Counted from the first letter of the stretch, positions 7,591-14,962 are shown. The stretch is DNA of 19,402 bases from T3SED10-260 sp035363255 (GCA_035363255.1 DAOSES010000032.1:1-19402), one strand, 5' to 3'. The notes: a model not told the origin generated them from the letters alone. Made by a program: numbers and translations.

Positions 7591-8777
7591 AGATCAAACT
7601 CCTTTGCCAGGGCGTGAATCATCTCGTTGCTTTCCTCGGTCCGAACCAGCAGAGAAATGCTGATCTCTGAAGTAGTAATCAGGAAAACACGATCCGGGGG
7701 AATCACACTGAAAATAGTCGAAGCAACTCCCACAGAAGTGCGCATATGTGAACCCACCAGGGTTATTTTACTATACTGGTTTTTGATATTCATCGAAGCC
7801 ATATTCAAAGACCCCTGAATAGCGTTCAACTTCTCTCCTGCTTTTTCCCAATCCTCTTCCCATACCGTAAACGAAACGATAAATTCCCCTTTATTCTGAA
7901 ACAAGGCAATCATATCAATATTGAGATCCATCCGCTCAAAAAGCAAGCGTATATCTTGAATCGCAGAAGCACTTTGCGTCGTCACTTTCACCAGCCACTG
8001 ATGATCCAAAATGCTCAATCCAGTTACAGGCGAAGAATTTTCCAAAGCAATATCTTCAATCACGCGACTCCCCTCCTCCTCACTAAAACTCGAAGCACAA
8101 GTTAAAAGCACCTTGAACTTTTTTGCAATTTCCACCGAGCGATCATGTAGCACTTTGGAACCCGTCCTTGCCATCTCCAGCATCTCATCATAGCTAATGT
8201 ACGTCAGCTTTCGAGCAGAAGGATAGCGCTTGGGATCCACGGTAAACACCCCGGGAACGTCACTATAAATCTCACATGAACTCCCAAGGGAGGCCGCAAG
8301 AGCCACTGCTGTAGTATCCGATCCTCCTCGTCCCAAAGTCGTCAAATCCCCTTGATCAGTAATGCCTTGAAAGCCTGTGATCACCAACACCTCATATTCC
8401 GTGATCCAGCGCAATAATCGTTCATTATCAATAGTTTTAATCCTTGCGCGGTTGTGAACATTGTCAGTGATAATTCCTGCCTGAAAAGCATTCAAAGATC
8501 GGCATTTTACCCCTTTTTCAGCCAGCACCATACATAATAGCGATGCTGATACCTGCTCGCCAGTAGTCAGTAGCATGTCCAGCTCTCTGGGAGGGGGATG
8601 ATTAGTCACAGACCGCGACAAATCAATCAGTTGCTGGGTAGTTTTGCCCATCGCAGACACCACGGTGAGAACTTTTTTTCCCTCTCGCAGGGGTCGGAGA
8701 ATCTTCTCCGCCACTTTTTCCAAGCGCTCTCTATCCTGCAGAGAGCTACCTCCATACTTTTGCACCACCGTTTCCAT
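7587..8777 (-). CDS. lysC: aspartate kinase with tandem ACT domains
   Basis: Encodes 396 residues. It phosphorylates L-aspartate, the first step of the aspartate-family pathway. The amino-acid kinase domain begins with KYGGSSL (7-13) and contains SAMGKTTQQLI, the LTTGEQVSASL segment, a GFQGITDQGDLTTLGRGGSDTTAVALA stretch and YSDVPGVFTVDPKRYPSA. Two ACT domains fill about residues 262-396 (TTQSASAIQDIRLLFERM and SHMRTSVGVASTIF regions), the usual site of lysine and/or threonine feedback. Because the gene lies in a lysine-riboswitch operon, lysine-responsive control is most likely. Homoserine dehydrogenase is not fused or adjacent, so this isozyme appears devoted to DAP/lysine. It starts one base after the dapH stop and overlaps the next gene by 4 bases. 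Confidence 0.95.
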   Translation of the reverse strand: METVVQKYGGSSLQDRERLEKVAEKILRPLREGKKVLTVVSAMGKTTQQLIDLSRSVTNHPPPRELDMLLTTGEQVSASLLCMVLAEKGVKCRSLNAFQAGIITDNVHNRARIKTIDNERLLRWITEYEVLVITGFQGITDQGDLTTLGRGGSDTTAVALAASLGSSCEIYSDVPGVFTVDPKRYPSARKLTYISYDEMLEMARTGSKVLHDRSVEIAKKFKVLLTCASSFSEEEGSRVIEDIALENSSPVTGLSILDHQWLVKVTTQSASAIQDIRLLFERMDLNIDMIALFQNKGEFIVSFTVWEEDWEKAGEKLNAIQGSLNMASMNIKNQYSKITLVGSHMRTSVGVASTIFSVIPPDRVFLITTSEISISLLVRTEESNEMIHALAKEFDL

Positions 8778-8778
8778 G

Positions 8779-9480
8779 CTACTCCAAACTCCTTAGCGCA
8801 GATTGAATGGCAGTCTTGTCCTTAGTTTTCGCATCCACCGTCTTGATCTCCCGAGCAGGAACTCCTGCCACCACGGTATAAGGTGGGACATCCCGAATGA
8901 CCACTGCTCCCGCAGCTACCACCGCGCCTTTTCCAACTCTCACGCCTTCCAAAATTACAGCATTTGCACCAATCATCACTTCATCTTCAATAATCACAGG
9001 AACAGCGCTGGCAGGCTCCACCACCCCAGCAATTACCGATCCTGCACCAATATGACATTTCTTCCCAATTTGTGCTCTGCCTCCCACAACGACATTCATA
9101 TCCAGCATGGTTTCAGCACCAATCACAGCGCCAATATTGACAATAGCTCCCATCAAAATCACCGCATTCTCACCAATCTCCACCATATCTCGAATAATGG
9201 CTCCAGGTTCAATTCTCGCGTGACATTCCAGGATATTCTTCATGGGGATGGCTGAATTTTTTCGATCCCATTCAATGCGCTGGTGCAAAATCTTGTCCCT
9301 TTGCTTTTCCAGCCAGGGCTTGAGCTCCTTCCAATCTGCAAATATCAAACAATAATCCATTCCTCGATAATACTCAAAGCCACTCAAATCTTCCTCAGAA
9401 AAGCTTCCTTTCAGATAAGCTTTTACCGGGGTCGTCTTAACTGCTTGAGCAATGGTGCGAATGATAGTTTCAGTATCCAT
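8779..9480 (-). CDS. dapH: 2,3,4,5-tetrahydropyridine-2,6-dicarboxylate N-acetyltransferase
   Basis: Encodes 233 residues. It transfers acetyl from acetyl-CoA to tetrahydrodipicolinate, committing the pathway to the acetyl branch. The N-terminal domain (about 1-85) matches Bacillus-type DapH, including TPVKAYLKG and WDRKNSAIPM. Then follows a left-handed beta-helix of hexapeptide repeats: ARIEPGAIIRDMVEIGENAV, GAIVNIGAVIG, MLDMNVVVGGRAQIG, CHIGAGSVIAGV, IEDEVMIGANAVILEGVRVG and GAVVAAGAVV, ending PPYTVVAGVPAREIK. The N-terminal domain and NSAIPM distinguish it from succinyl-type DapD. Length agrees with Bacillus DapH (about 236). AAGGAG lies seven bases before the ATG; two bases separate it from the dapB stop and one base from lysC. 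Confidence 0.95.
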   Translation of the reverse strand: MDTETIIRTIAQAVKTTPVKAYLKGSFSEEDLSGFEYYRGMDYCLIFADWKELKPWLEKQRDKILHQRIEWDRKNSAIPMKNILECHARIEPGAIIRDMVEIGENAVILMGAIVNIGAVIGAETMLDMNVVVGGRAQIGKKCHIGAGSVIAGVVEPASAVPVIIEDEVMIGANAVILEGVRVGKGAVVAAGAVVIRDVPPYTVVAGVPAREIKTVDAKTKDKTAIQSALRSLE

Positions 9481-9482
9481 GG

Positions 9483-10139
9483 TTATACTCCTTTTTGCTG
9501 GCTCAGATAATCATCCATCGAGTACAAACCTGGCTTTTGCTTCATCAACCATAGGGCACACAGCAAAGCTCCCTGAGCAAACACCGTGCGAGACAAGGCT
9601 TGATGCTCGATGCGTAAAACTTCCCCCGCCTGAGTCAGGATAAGGCTATGCTCTCCAGGAACTCCTTCCATTCTGAGCGAATGAATATCCAGCTTTTGTC
9701 CGAGACTCTCCTGTAAAGCCAGGGCAGTCCCCGAGGGTTTATCTTTTTTCTGGCAATGATGAATCTCAAGCATCTCCACACTCCAGGTCTGGATATGATC
9801 TTTAATAGCTCGAAGCATCCGATGAAATAGCTGGATCCCCATAGAATAATTAGCACTATAAAAGATAGCTAACTCCTTTGAAGCTTGGCGTATCAGATCC
9901 CAATGCTCTTCTTGCAAAGCGGTAGTACCCAAGACCAGAGGGCAGGAAAAGCGATGCGCCAATATTAGAGTCTCTTCCAAAGCGCTTGCCTTGGAAAAAT
10001 CAATCAGACACTCAGGGTTTGCCTTCAAGATCTCTTCTTCAAGATCCTTTCGATAGCTTATCTGATGGCCCTGAGCCTCAAACCAAGCTTGAAGCTCCTT
10101 GCCCATACGCCCCTGCGATCCTATAATACCAAAGTTCAT
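9483..10139 (-). CDS. dapB: 4-hydroxy-tetrahydrodipicolinate reductase
   Basis: Encodes 218 residues. It reduces the DapA product to tetrahydrodipicolinate with NAD(P)H. The Rossmann fingerprint GIIGSQGRMGKE is at 4-15, GTT is at 71-73, and the signature EIHHCQKKDKPSGTA (125-139) carries the catalytic His-His and the Lys/Asp pair. It is shorter than E. coli DapB (about 270), mostly by trimming in the N-terminal domain after residue 30, as in several Firmicutes; both signature motifs are intact. The start overlaps the dapA stop by 4 bases with no strong ribosome binding site, so translation probably depends on dapA termination. Confidence 0.93.
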   Translation of the reverse strand: MNFGIIGSQGRMGKELQAWFEAQGHQISYRKDLEEEILKANPECLIDFSKASALEETLILAHRFSCPLVLGTTALQEEHWDLIRQASKELAIFYSANYSMGIQLFHRMLRAIKDHIQTWSVEMLEIHHCQKKDKPSGTALALQESLGQKLDIHSLRMEGVPGEHSLILTQAGEVLRIEHQALSRTVFAQGALLCALWLMKQKPGLYSMDDYLSQQKGV

Positions 10140-11020
10140 AAGAGACCCAGACTTTCCAGATCTGCACGGAGCAGCTTTTCCGTTTTTTCAGAAGCTTTGA
10201 CCAAGGGTCTGCGCAAGACATTTCTGCACCAGCCACGGCATGAAAGCGCATACTTTAAGGGAGAGGGGCTGGTTTCTACAAAGAGATCCTTCATCAAAGG
10301 AAAGAATCTTAAAAACTGCGCCCTTCCTTTGGCCCAGTCGCCGTTCAAGAGTTCATCATTCATCGCCTTCATTTCTACTGGTGCCAGATCGGATGCCACC
10401 GAAACCACTCCTTGCCCCCCCAGAGCGATAATAGGCAGGGTTTGGTCGTCATTTCCCGAAAAAACTTCCAGCGAAGACGGCTTGAGCGACATCAAACGAG
10501 CAATCTGAGATATATCCCCGCTGGCTTCCTTGATGGCAGAGACATTGGGGGACTGCTGATGAATTCGCACCATCGTTTCAGGCAATATGTTCATCCCAGT
10601 GCGGGAAGGCACATTATACAACATCACCGGAAGTTTGGTCTGCCCAGCAATATAGGAATAAAAATCAATCAAACCCTCCTGGGTACTTTTGTTGTAATAG
10701 GGGTTGACCAATAAAATAGCATCTGCACCCAGCTCTTCGGCTTGACGATTGTTTTCCATCACCACTGTAGGATTATTACTGCCTGTGCCTACGATCAGAG
10801 GCATCGAATTTCCTAAAACCTCTTTTGCCCGTCGAATCAATTGAGCACGTTCTTCGAAGCTTATCACCGGAGACTCCCCCGTCGTGCCCATCAAAACGAG
10901 CGCATCCATCTGAGCTTTCTTTTGTTCTTGAAGCAAGCGATCAAAACTACTCAAATCTATTGAAAAATCTTCCATAAAGGGCGTAGCCAAAGCCGTGCCC
11001 GTTCCTTTAAACCAATTCAT
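10136..11020 (-). CDS. dapA: 4-hydroxy-tetrahydrodipicolinate synthase
   Basis: Encodes 294 residues, the normal length. It condenses pyruvate with aspartate semialdehyde. It is a class I aldolase TIM barrel with GTTGES (45-50), YNVPSRTG with Tyr135 and Arg140, and the Schiff-base Lys164 in AIKEASGD. The GNDDQTLPIIALGGQGVVSV segment is also typical. The start at 11020 lies 14 bases inside the end of dapF and is preceded by AAAGGTGG at good spacing. The stop overlaps dapB by 4 bases. Confidence 0.96.
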   Translation of the reverse strand: MNWFKGTGTALATPFMEDFSIDLSSFDRLLQEQKKAQMDALVLMGTTGESPVISFEERAQLIRRAKEVLGNSMPLIVGTGSNNPTVVMENNRQAEELGADAILLVNPYYNKSTQEGLIDFYSYIAGQTKLPVMLYNVPSRTGMNILPETMVRIHQQSPNVSAIKEASGDISQIARLMSLKPSSLEVFSGNDDQTLPIIALGGQGVVSVASDLAPVEMKAMNDELLNGDWAKGRAQFLRFFPLMKDLFVETSPSPLKYALSCRGWCRNVLRRPLVKASEKTEKLLRADLESLGLL

Positions 11021-11744
11021 GTAATTCCACCTTTCCTTTTAAAAAAAATTGTCGATCATTCACTAAGACTTCCAGGAGCCCCCCTTTCGTCTGTATCATA
11101 TAATTCTTCGACTGTTCCTGGGATTGAGAATGAAGCACCCAGGCCACCGCAACGCTCCCGGTTCCGCAGGATAGCGTTTCTGCCGATACCCCTCGTTCAA
11201 AGGTTCGATTGTAAACCTTGTCATCTTCCACAGAAAAGAAGTTTATATTCGCCCCTTGCGGCAAGGCAGGATGAGTGGACAAGCTCTTAAAACATGCTTC
11301 CAGAGGGGCACTCTCCATATCAGACCGCGAAACTTCAAATACTGCGTGAGGTACTCCCACCTTCAGCAAATGCCCCGAGTAGCCCAGGCATTTAACCGAA
11401 GAAATATATTCCACGGCAGGCATGGATACCATGGCTTCACCCTTGGAAATAGCCATTCCCAGCAGAGTTCCAGCGTTAGTATGGAGCTCCACCCACTCGC
11501 AAGCTTTGATCCTGCCCTGGTGCAAGAGATAGCAGATCACGCTTCGACTTCCATTGCCACAAAGGCTTGCCCGGGATCCATCACGATTGTAATAATCCAT
11601 GAAAAAACCACTTGCATCCTCATCCACCCAAATCACCCCATCTTCTTGCACATGATGAGCAAGTATCCAAGCAGAACGATCTTTTAGAGGAAGCCTTTCC
11701 TCCACTATTAAAAAAGTATTGCCTACTGCATCCGCATGAATCAT
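11007..11744 (-). CDS. dapF: diaminopimelate epimerase
   Basis: Encodes 245 residues. It is a cofactor-independent epimerase converting LL-DAP to meso-DAP, used for both lysine and peptidoglycan. The two catalytic cysteines are visible: Cys62 in SLCGNGSRSV and Cys193 in the ERGVSAETLSCGTGSVA signature (183-199). The N-terminus is abbreviated: the usual MHGLGND is represented by ADAVGNTF directly after the start, and the protein is about 30 residues shorter than typical DapF. The start overlaps the asd stop by 4 bases (ATGA), so no longer N-terminus is needed to explain the operon spacing. Confidence 0.92.
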   Translation of the reverse strand: MIHADAVGNTFLIVEERLPLKDRSAWILAHHVQEDGVIWVDEDASGFFMDYYNRDGSRASLCGNGSRSVICYLLHQGRIKACEWVELHTNAGTLLGMAISKGEAMVSMPAVEYISSVKCLGYSGHLLKVGVPHAVFEVSRSDMESAPLEACFKSLSTHPALPQGANINFFSVEDDKVYNRTFERGVSAETLSCGTGSVAVAWVLHSQSQEQSKNYMIQTKGGLLEVLVNDRQFFLKGKVELHELV

Positions 11745-12706
11745 ATCAAGCCCCGATCATTCAACACTTTCATAATTCGGTAGGCATTCCAGGCAGATCC
11801 CACTCTCAGATTGTCTGCAGTGCACCAAAATTGCATCACCCGAGGACTAGGAAGACGCAGACGACTCAGCCAAACCATGTTACTCCCGCTGGAGTCAATC
11901 GGGCAGGTAAAGTCTTCGGTATAGCGCAAGTCGGGGGTTTGTTTCCATCGATCTATCACTTCGCTGGCTTGCATCTCTTGAGCGGTCTCCACATACACAG
12001 CTTCCCCATGACTGATAGCCACCGGAACCCGAACCGTAGTGGGGTAAACTTCGAGCGAGGAGTAGGAAAAAATCTTGCGACTTTCCTCAATCATTTTCTG
12101 TTCTTCATCACACAACTCATCCTTGGTGCGAGGTCCAATCCAGGGGATGACATTGCGATGTAAAGGAATTTCAGAAGGAAACAAAAGACCCTCTTCTTCC
12201 TTTTGCATACGATCCAAACCGCCCTGACCCATACCTGAAACGGATTGGTAGGTAGCCACGACGATCTTTTTGATAGTATAAGCTTGATGGATAGGATGCA
12301 AAGCCCGAAGAAGTTGTATGGTACTGCAATTGGGATTAGCGATCAAGCCTTCATTTTGATTCAGCTCGTGCTCATTTATTCCAGGTACCAACAAAGGCAC
12401 TTCTGCATTCATACGATAGGCACTGGATAGATCAATAATCCATCGAGCTCTTTCTTTCACCAGAGGAATCCACTGCAAAGACAGATCGGTGGAAGTAGCA
12501 AAAAAGACCAAATCAACTGATTCTTTGAGTGAATCCATGCTTGTTGCAGAAATTTTCAAATCCTGCTTGCGAAAACTTATATGCTGATCTACCGAAGTTT
12601 CGGATGCAGTAAGATAAACTAAATCAACAGACTCAGGGGCATGCGCTAAAATATCCAGCAGGGTTTTGCCCGTCAACCCTGTAGCGCCAACAATTCCTAA
12701 TCTCAT
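11741..12706 (-). CDS. asd: aspartate-semialdehyde dehydrogenase
   Basis: Encodes 321 residues. It reduces aspartyl phosphate to aspartate semialdehyde with NADPH. The N-terminal nucleotide-binding loop GIVGATGLTGKTLL is at 4-17, the catalytic Cys127 lies in ANPNCSTIQL, then VVATYQSVSGMGQGGL and VPVAISHGEAVYVE. It is the first gene of the lysine operon; GAAGGAGG precedes the ATG by four bases, and the lysine riboswitch and its terminator lie directly upstream. Being at the head of a lysine-controlled operon is notable because this step also feeds threonine and methionine, so another asd copy may exist elsewhere. Confidence 0.95.
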   Translation of the reverse strand: MRLGIVGATGLTGKTLLDILAHAPESVDLVYLTASETSVDQHISFRKQDLKISATSMDSLKESVDLVFFATSTDLSLQWIPLVKERARWIIDLSSAYRMNAEVPLLVPGINEHELNQNEGLIANPNCSTIQLLRALHPIHQAYTIKKIVVATYQSVSGMGQGGLDRMQKEEEGLLFPSEIPLHRNVIPWIGPRTKDELCDEEQKMIEESRKIFSYSSLEVYPTTVRVPVAISHGEAVYVETAQEMQASEVIDRWKQTPDLRYTEDFTCPIDSSGSNMVWLSRLRLPSPRVMQFWCTADNLRVGSAWNAYRIMKVLNDRGLI

Positions 12707-12727
12707 AAAACCTCCTTCAAAGCCAAT

Positions 12728-12754
12728 AAAAAAAGCGTTTCCTGAAGAAACGCT
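12728..12754 (-). terminator. intrinsic terminator of the lysine riboswitch
   Basis: On the minus strand an 8-bp perfect stem AGCGTTTC/GAAACGCT (12754-12747 with 12741-12734) closes a 5-base loop and runs into seven U residues (12734-12728). It lies between the aptamer and the asd start, as expected for transcriptional attenuation by lysine. Confidence 0.92.
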
Positions 12755-12783
12755 GGCCTAAGCAAGAAAAAGGTTTCATGCAT

Positions 12784-12963
12784 ACTTAGTCGGCTCTTCA
12801 GGAAGCAAACATTGCTTCATGACAGTGATGCATGTATCCCATGCATCCCCAGGCAAGTGTTTTGAGGAAAACACTTCCTTCGGCGATCTACCCCTTTACG
12901 GTATCAAGGCCTCCTCAGGCATATACCGCATACGCATACATCGCTCCTCCGCACTCAATAAGT
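12784..12963 (-). promoter_or_regulatory. lysine riboswitch (L-box) aptamer
   Basis: On the minus strand the conserved core features are AGGAGCGATG, then GGGGTAGATCGCCGAAGG, CTGGGGATGCAT and CACTGTCATGAAG. Helices visible by eye are GCGAT/ATCGC, a nine-pair AAGTGTTTT/AAAACACTT arm with CCTC loop, GATGCAT/ATGCATC, and GAAGCAA/TTGCTTC. The likely P1 closes ACTTA (12963-12959) with TAAGT (12788-12784). The 3' P1 strand CTAAG can alternatively pair with CTTAG at 12762-12758 next to the terminator, a plausible antiterminator. Binding lysine should favour the terminator and shut off the nine-gene operon. Confidence 0.93.
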
Positions 12964-12982
12964 TGTCAAAAGTCAATTAATC

Positions 12983-13011
12983 ATTTTACACGAAAAATAA
13001 ATTTAAATCAA
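12983..13011 (-). promoter_or_regulatory. sigma-A-like promoter of the lysine operon
   Basis: On the minus strand TTGATT (13011-13006) and TAAAAT (12988-12983) are separated by 17 bases. Transcription would begin near 12976, about a dozen bases before the riboswitch aptamer, which fits the leader architecture. The -35 box abuts the response-regulator box array that serves the divergent gene. Confidence 0.7.
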
Positions 13012-13065
13012 ATCACAATCTCTTCACATTTGTTTTACATTTCTTTTACTTTTTGGGCGTATTAA
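13012..13065 (+). promoter_or_regulatory. four 11-bp-spaced boxes and -10 of the Spy-like gene (OmpR/PhoP-family operator candidate)
   Basis: Hexamers ATCACA (13012-13017), TTCACA (13023-13028), TTTACA (13034-13039) and TTTACT (13045-13050) recur every 11 bp, one helical turn, like PhoP/PhoB/OmpR-type tandem recognition sites. A -10-like TATTAA (13060-13065) follows the last box by nine bases, and no good -35 is present at the right distance, as at class II activated promoters. The regulator is not encoded in this window. Confidence 0.6.
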
Positions 13066-13094
13066 GGGTAAAGACATTTAAGGAGGTTTTTAAA

Positions 13095-13589
13095 ATGAAA
13101 AAATGGATAATGTTCGCAAGTCTGGCCCTCGTAGTACTAATAGCTACCGCTTCTCTGACTTATGCCAAAGGTGGCCCCGGAGCTTCCAACCGTAAAACCG
13201 TAGGATGGGCAACATTGCTGGAACTGACTGATGCCCAGATTAGCAAGATTCAAGCTACTATAAAAAGCAGCAATCAGGAAGCTACTGCGAAAATGCAGGC
13301 CATGCATGAAACCATGGGCTCCCTCAGAGCATTGGAATGGTCCAAAGACTATAGCGATGAAAAAGCCCAGGCTCTGATTGAGCAGATGCAGAAAACTCGC
13401 GAAGAAATGCAAGCCATTCGTCAATCTTCACAAGATTCCATCTACAACGAACTCACCGATGCACAGAAAGTCAAATACATGGAAAACTGCAGAGGCGGAA
13501 GAAATTGCGATGGCAATCCTCCTCGTGACGGATCTGGACGCGGTGGCAGAGGTGGACGCGGAGGACAGGGTCAAAAACCCAATCCCTAA
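13095..13589 (+). CDS. Spy/CpxP-like exported protein with RGG-rich tail
   Basis: Encodes 164 residues from the ATG at 13095, with AGGAGG (13081-13086) upstream; a longer in-frame ATG at 13053 would include that ribosome binding site. Residues 1-24 are a Sec signal peptide (KKW, hydrophobic core, TYA/KGG). The mature part is helical and carries two LTDAQ motifs (44-48 and 120-124), the LTxxQ hallmark of Spy/CpxP/LTXXQ proteins, with Met- and Gln-rich helices between. The C-terminal 30 residues are basic and glycine-rich (GRGGRGGRGG) and contain Cys138; Cys132 lies just before. Known relatives are ATP-independent envelope chaperones or metal/stress proteins of Gram-negative bacteria; the role in this apparently Gram-positive host is open. 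It is divergent from the lysine operon, has a likely response-regulator operator upstream and its own terminator downstream. Confidence 0.8.
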   Translation: MKKWIMFASLALVVLIATASLTYAKGGPGASNRKTVGWATLLELTDAQISKIQATIKSSNQEATAKMQAMHETMGSLRALEWSKDYSDEKAQALIEQMQKTREEMQAIRQSSQDSIYNELTDAQKVKYMENCRGGRNCDGNPPRDGSGRGGRGGRGGQGQKPNP

Positions 13590-13628
13590 ATCCTACTGAT
13601 CGTCTCAAGTAAGTAAGTTTCACCCTCC

Positions 13629-13656
13629 GAGGGAGCCTTCCCGGCTCCCTCTTTTT
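13629..13656 (+). terminator. Rho-independent terminator after the Spy-like gene
   Basis: A nine-pair stem GAGGGAGCC/GGCTCCCTC (13629-13637 with 13643-13651) with loop TTCCC is followed by five T. The hairpin is identical to the one at 14984-15006. Confidence 0.93.
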
Positions 13657-13660
13657 ACTT

Positions 13661-13689
13661 TGAGTCAGAGGGACGGGGGTGTTGACTCA
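13661..13689 (+). repeat. REP-like repeat copy 4
   Basis: A perfect 29-bp copy: TGAGTCA (13661-13667), core GAGGGACGGGGGTGT (13668-13682), TGACTCA (13683-13689). It begins five bases after the T-run of the Spy-gene terminator. Confidence 0.93.
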
Positions 13690-14006
13690 ATATTTACTCA
13701 ATCTAATATAGCCATAGTAAGGCTTTTTATTTTATCCAGCATCAAATAACAGCAAACTGTAATTGCTTTTACAGTACACCATAGAATAAGTCATTAAAAG
13801 GTTTTATGGTACTTTTTATTAGTTTTTACTTTTTCGTATTTTTACAAAAATAGTCATATCACGTATATCTTCTTTATTCATGAAGCTTTTTTCGCTAATG
13901 CTTGGAAGTTGGTTGACAGAAAATATTAGTTTTTTGGGTGATTGCGAGTATCTTATGATTTGTTCTTTATGCAGTATTCAAGAGAATTTAACGTCATTGG
14001 TATTTT

Positions 14007-14027
14007 TGAGTCAACACCCCCGTCCCT
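14007..14027 (-). repeat. REP-like repeat copy 5 (partial, reverse)
   Basis: The arm TGAGTCA (14007-14013) is followed by the reverse-complement core as far as GTCCCT (14022-14027); the rest of the core and the second arm are replaced by unrelated sequence. The promoter of the lipoprotein gene begins 18 bases further on. Confidence 0.85.
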
Positions 14028-14045
14028 GCGTATCTGTACGTCACC

Positions 14046-14074
14046 TTGTATCAGTATCGTAAAAACGCTATAAT
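14046..14074 (+). promoter_or_regulatory. sigma-A-like promoter of the lipoprotein gene
   Basis: TTGTAT (14046-14051) and a consensus TATAAT (14069-14074) are separated by exactly 17 bases, 39 bases before the ATG at 14114. Confidence 0.8.
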
Positions 14075-14113
14075 GATGAATCATAAATACATTGCACTAG
14101 AATTGGAGTCATT

Positions 14114-14962
14114 ATGATGAAACGATTCAAAATGATTATGTGTTGGTTGTTGCTATCATTATGTTTTTCTTCCTGTTCAGGTCTAGCAAAGAACCTCATC
14201 CATCTCGATGAAAATCCTGTTCAAGTAAATGATGCTATACAGGTTTCTTCCTCTTATTGTATTGCAGATAACTCAATAAATCATAAATTAGTCCTTAGTG
14301 TTATTGAAATCACAAATATTGGTTCAAAACCAAATGAAATTGACCTTAAACATTTTCAGGTGAACCGAAAGAAAGCTGATGTAACTCACTATTTTGGATA
14401 CAGCTATGCTATTTATACAGATTCATATCATTTGATCTCTCGTAATGACTCATTTTTTCCCAACTTTGAGGAACCCCTATGGCTAGGTGCTTTTGCATTT
14501 GAAAAACAAAGCTATCCACCAGAAGTATTATGGATAGTATCCAATCCTGAACAAGCCAAAGAAGAATGGAGTAAAAGATGGCTTGGAGATGATATTGAGC
14601 TAATTCTTCCCATTGATAAACCCATGTATTGCAATCAAAAGGATCCTTCGAATACAAATCTTAACTTGCCTGTATTTTCCTTATGGTTAAACAATCCAGA
14701 CACTACTCTTGATGGAATGCTCTTAATCAAAATGCCTTTCAATAAAGTTAAGCAAGCTAATATGCTCCAAACTGTAAATCCCAACTCAAGTGTTTCTCAT
14801 AAAATAATTCTGAATCCAAGCGAAAAGATCTTTTTTACTCAGTATTTTATTGCTCCTTCAGAAAGTAAAAAATGGACTTTACCCCAATTTGATAAAGAAA
14901 ACCAGTACTATATTCGAGAAAACTGGATTACCCCTGACCTTTATCCTCCTTATCCTTGGTGA
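14114..14962 (+). CDS. putative lipoprotein of unknown function
   Basis: Encodes 282 residues. Two consecutive ATGs (14114 and 14117) follow GGAG (14105-14108); either could start. A positively charged n-region and hydrophobic core lead to a lipobox-like CFSSC, making Cys21 the probable lipidated residue; Phe at -3 is not ideal. The mature protein is rich in beta-prone segments. An early SYCIADNSINHKLVLSVIEITNIGSKPNEIDL stretch resembles extracellular immunoglobulin-like folds, but I do not recognise a named family. It has its own promoter and terminator, so it is a single-gene unit. Codon composition is more AT-rich than in the lysine operon. Confidence 0.7.
   Translation: MMKRFKMIMCWLLLSLCFSSCSGLAKNLIHLDENPVQVNDAIQVSSSYCIADNSINHKLVLSVIEITNIGSKPNEIDLKHFQVNRKKADVTHYFGYSYAIYTDSYHLISRNDSFFPNFEEPLWLGAFAFEKQSYPPEVLWIVSNPEQAKEEWSKRWLGDDIELILPIDKPMYCNQKDPSNTNLNLPVFSLWLNNPDTTLDGMLLIKMPFNKVKQANMLQTVNPNSSVSHKIILNPSEKIFFTQYFIAPSESKKWTLPQFDKENQYYIRENWITPDLYPPYPW

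Larger units (their letters stand above)
13661..14027. mobile_element. candidate non-autonomous element: inverted REP-like pair around AT-rich spacer
   Basis: A full forward repeat (13661-13689) and a partial reverse repeat (14007-14027) face each other in the same arrangement as the ends of the transposase unit, but enclose only about 317 bp (13690-14006) of AT-rich DNA. I see no convincing gene in the spacer; the 60-codon frame starting at 13880 has no ribosome binding site and runs out through the right repeat. The spacer shows no obvious similarity to the transposase gene by eye. It could be a REP doublet mobilised in trans, or two independent insertions. Confidence 0.45.

Noticed and set aside
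13053..13094. Upstream in-frame ATG for the Spy-like gene
   Set aside because: The extension contains the AGGAGG ribosome binding site and would precede the signal peptide with an unnatural segment; ATG 13095 fits better.
13880..14062. 60-codon forward frame inside the AT-rich repeat-bounded spacer
   Set aside because: No ribosome binding site, no family resemblance, and its second half simply reads through the open frame of the REP-like repeat.
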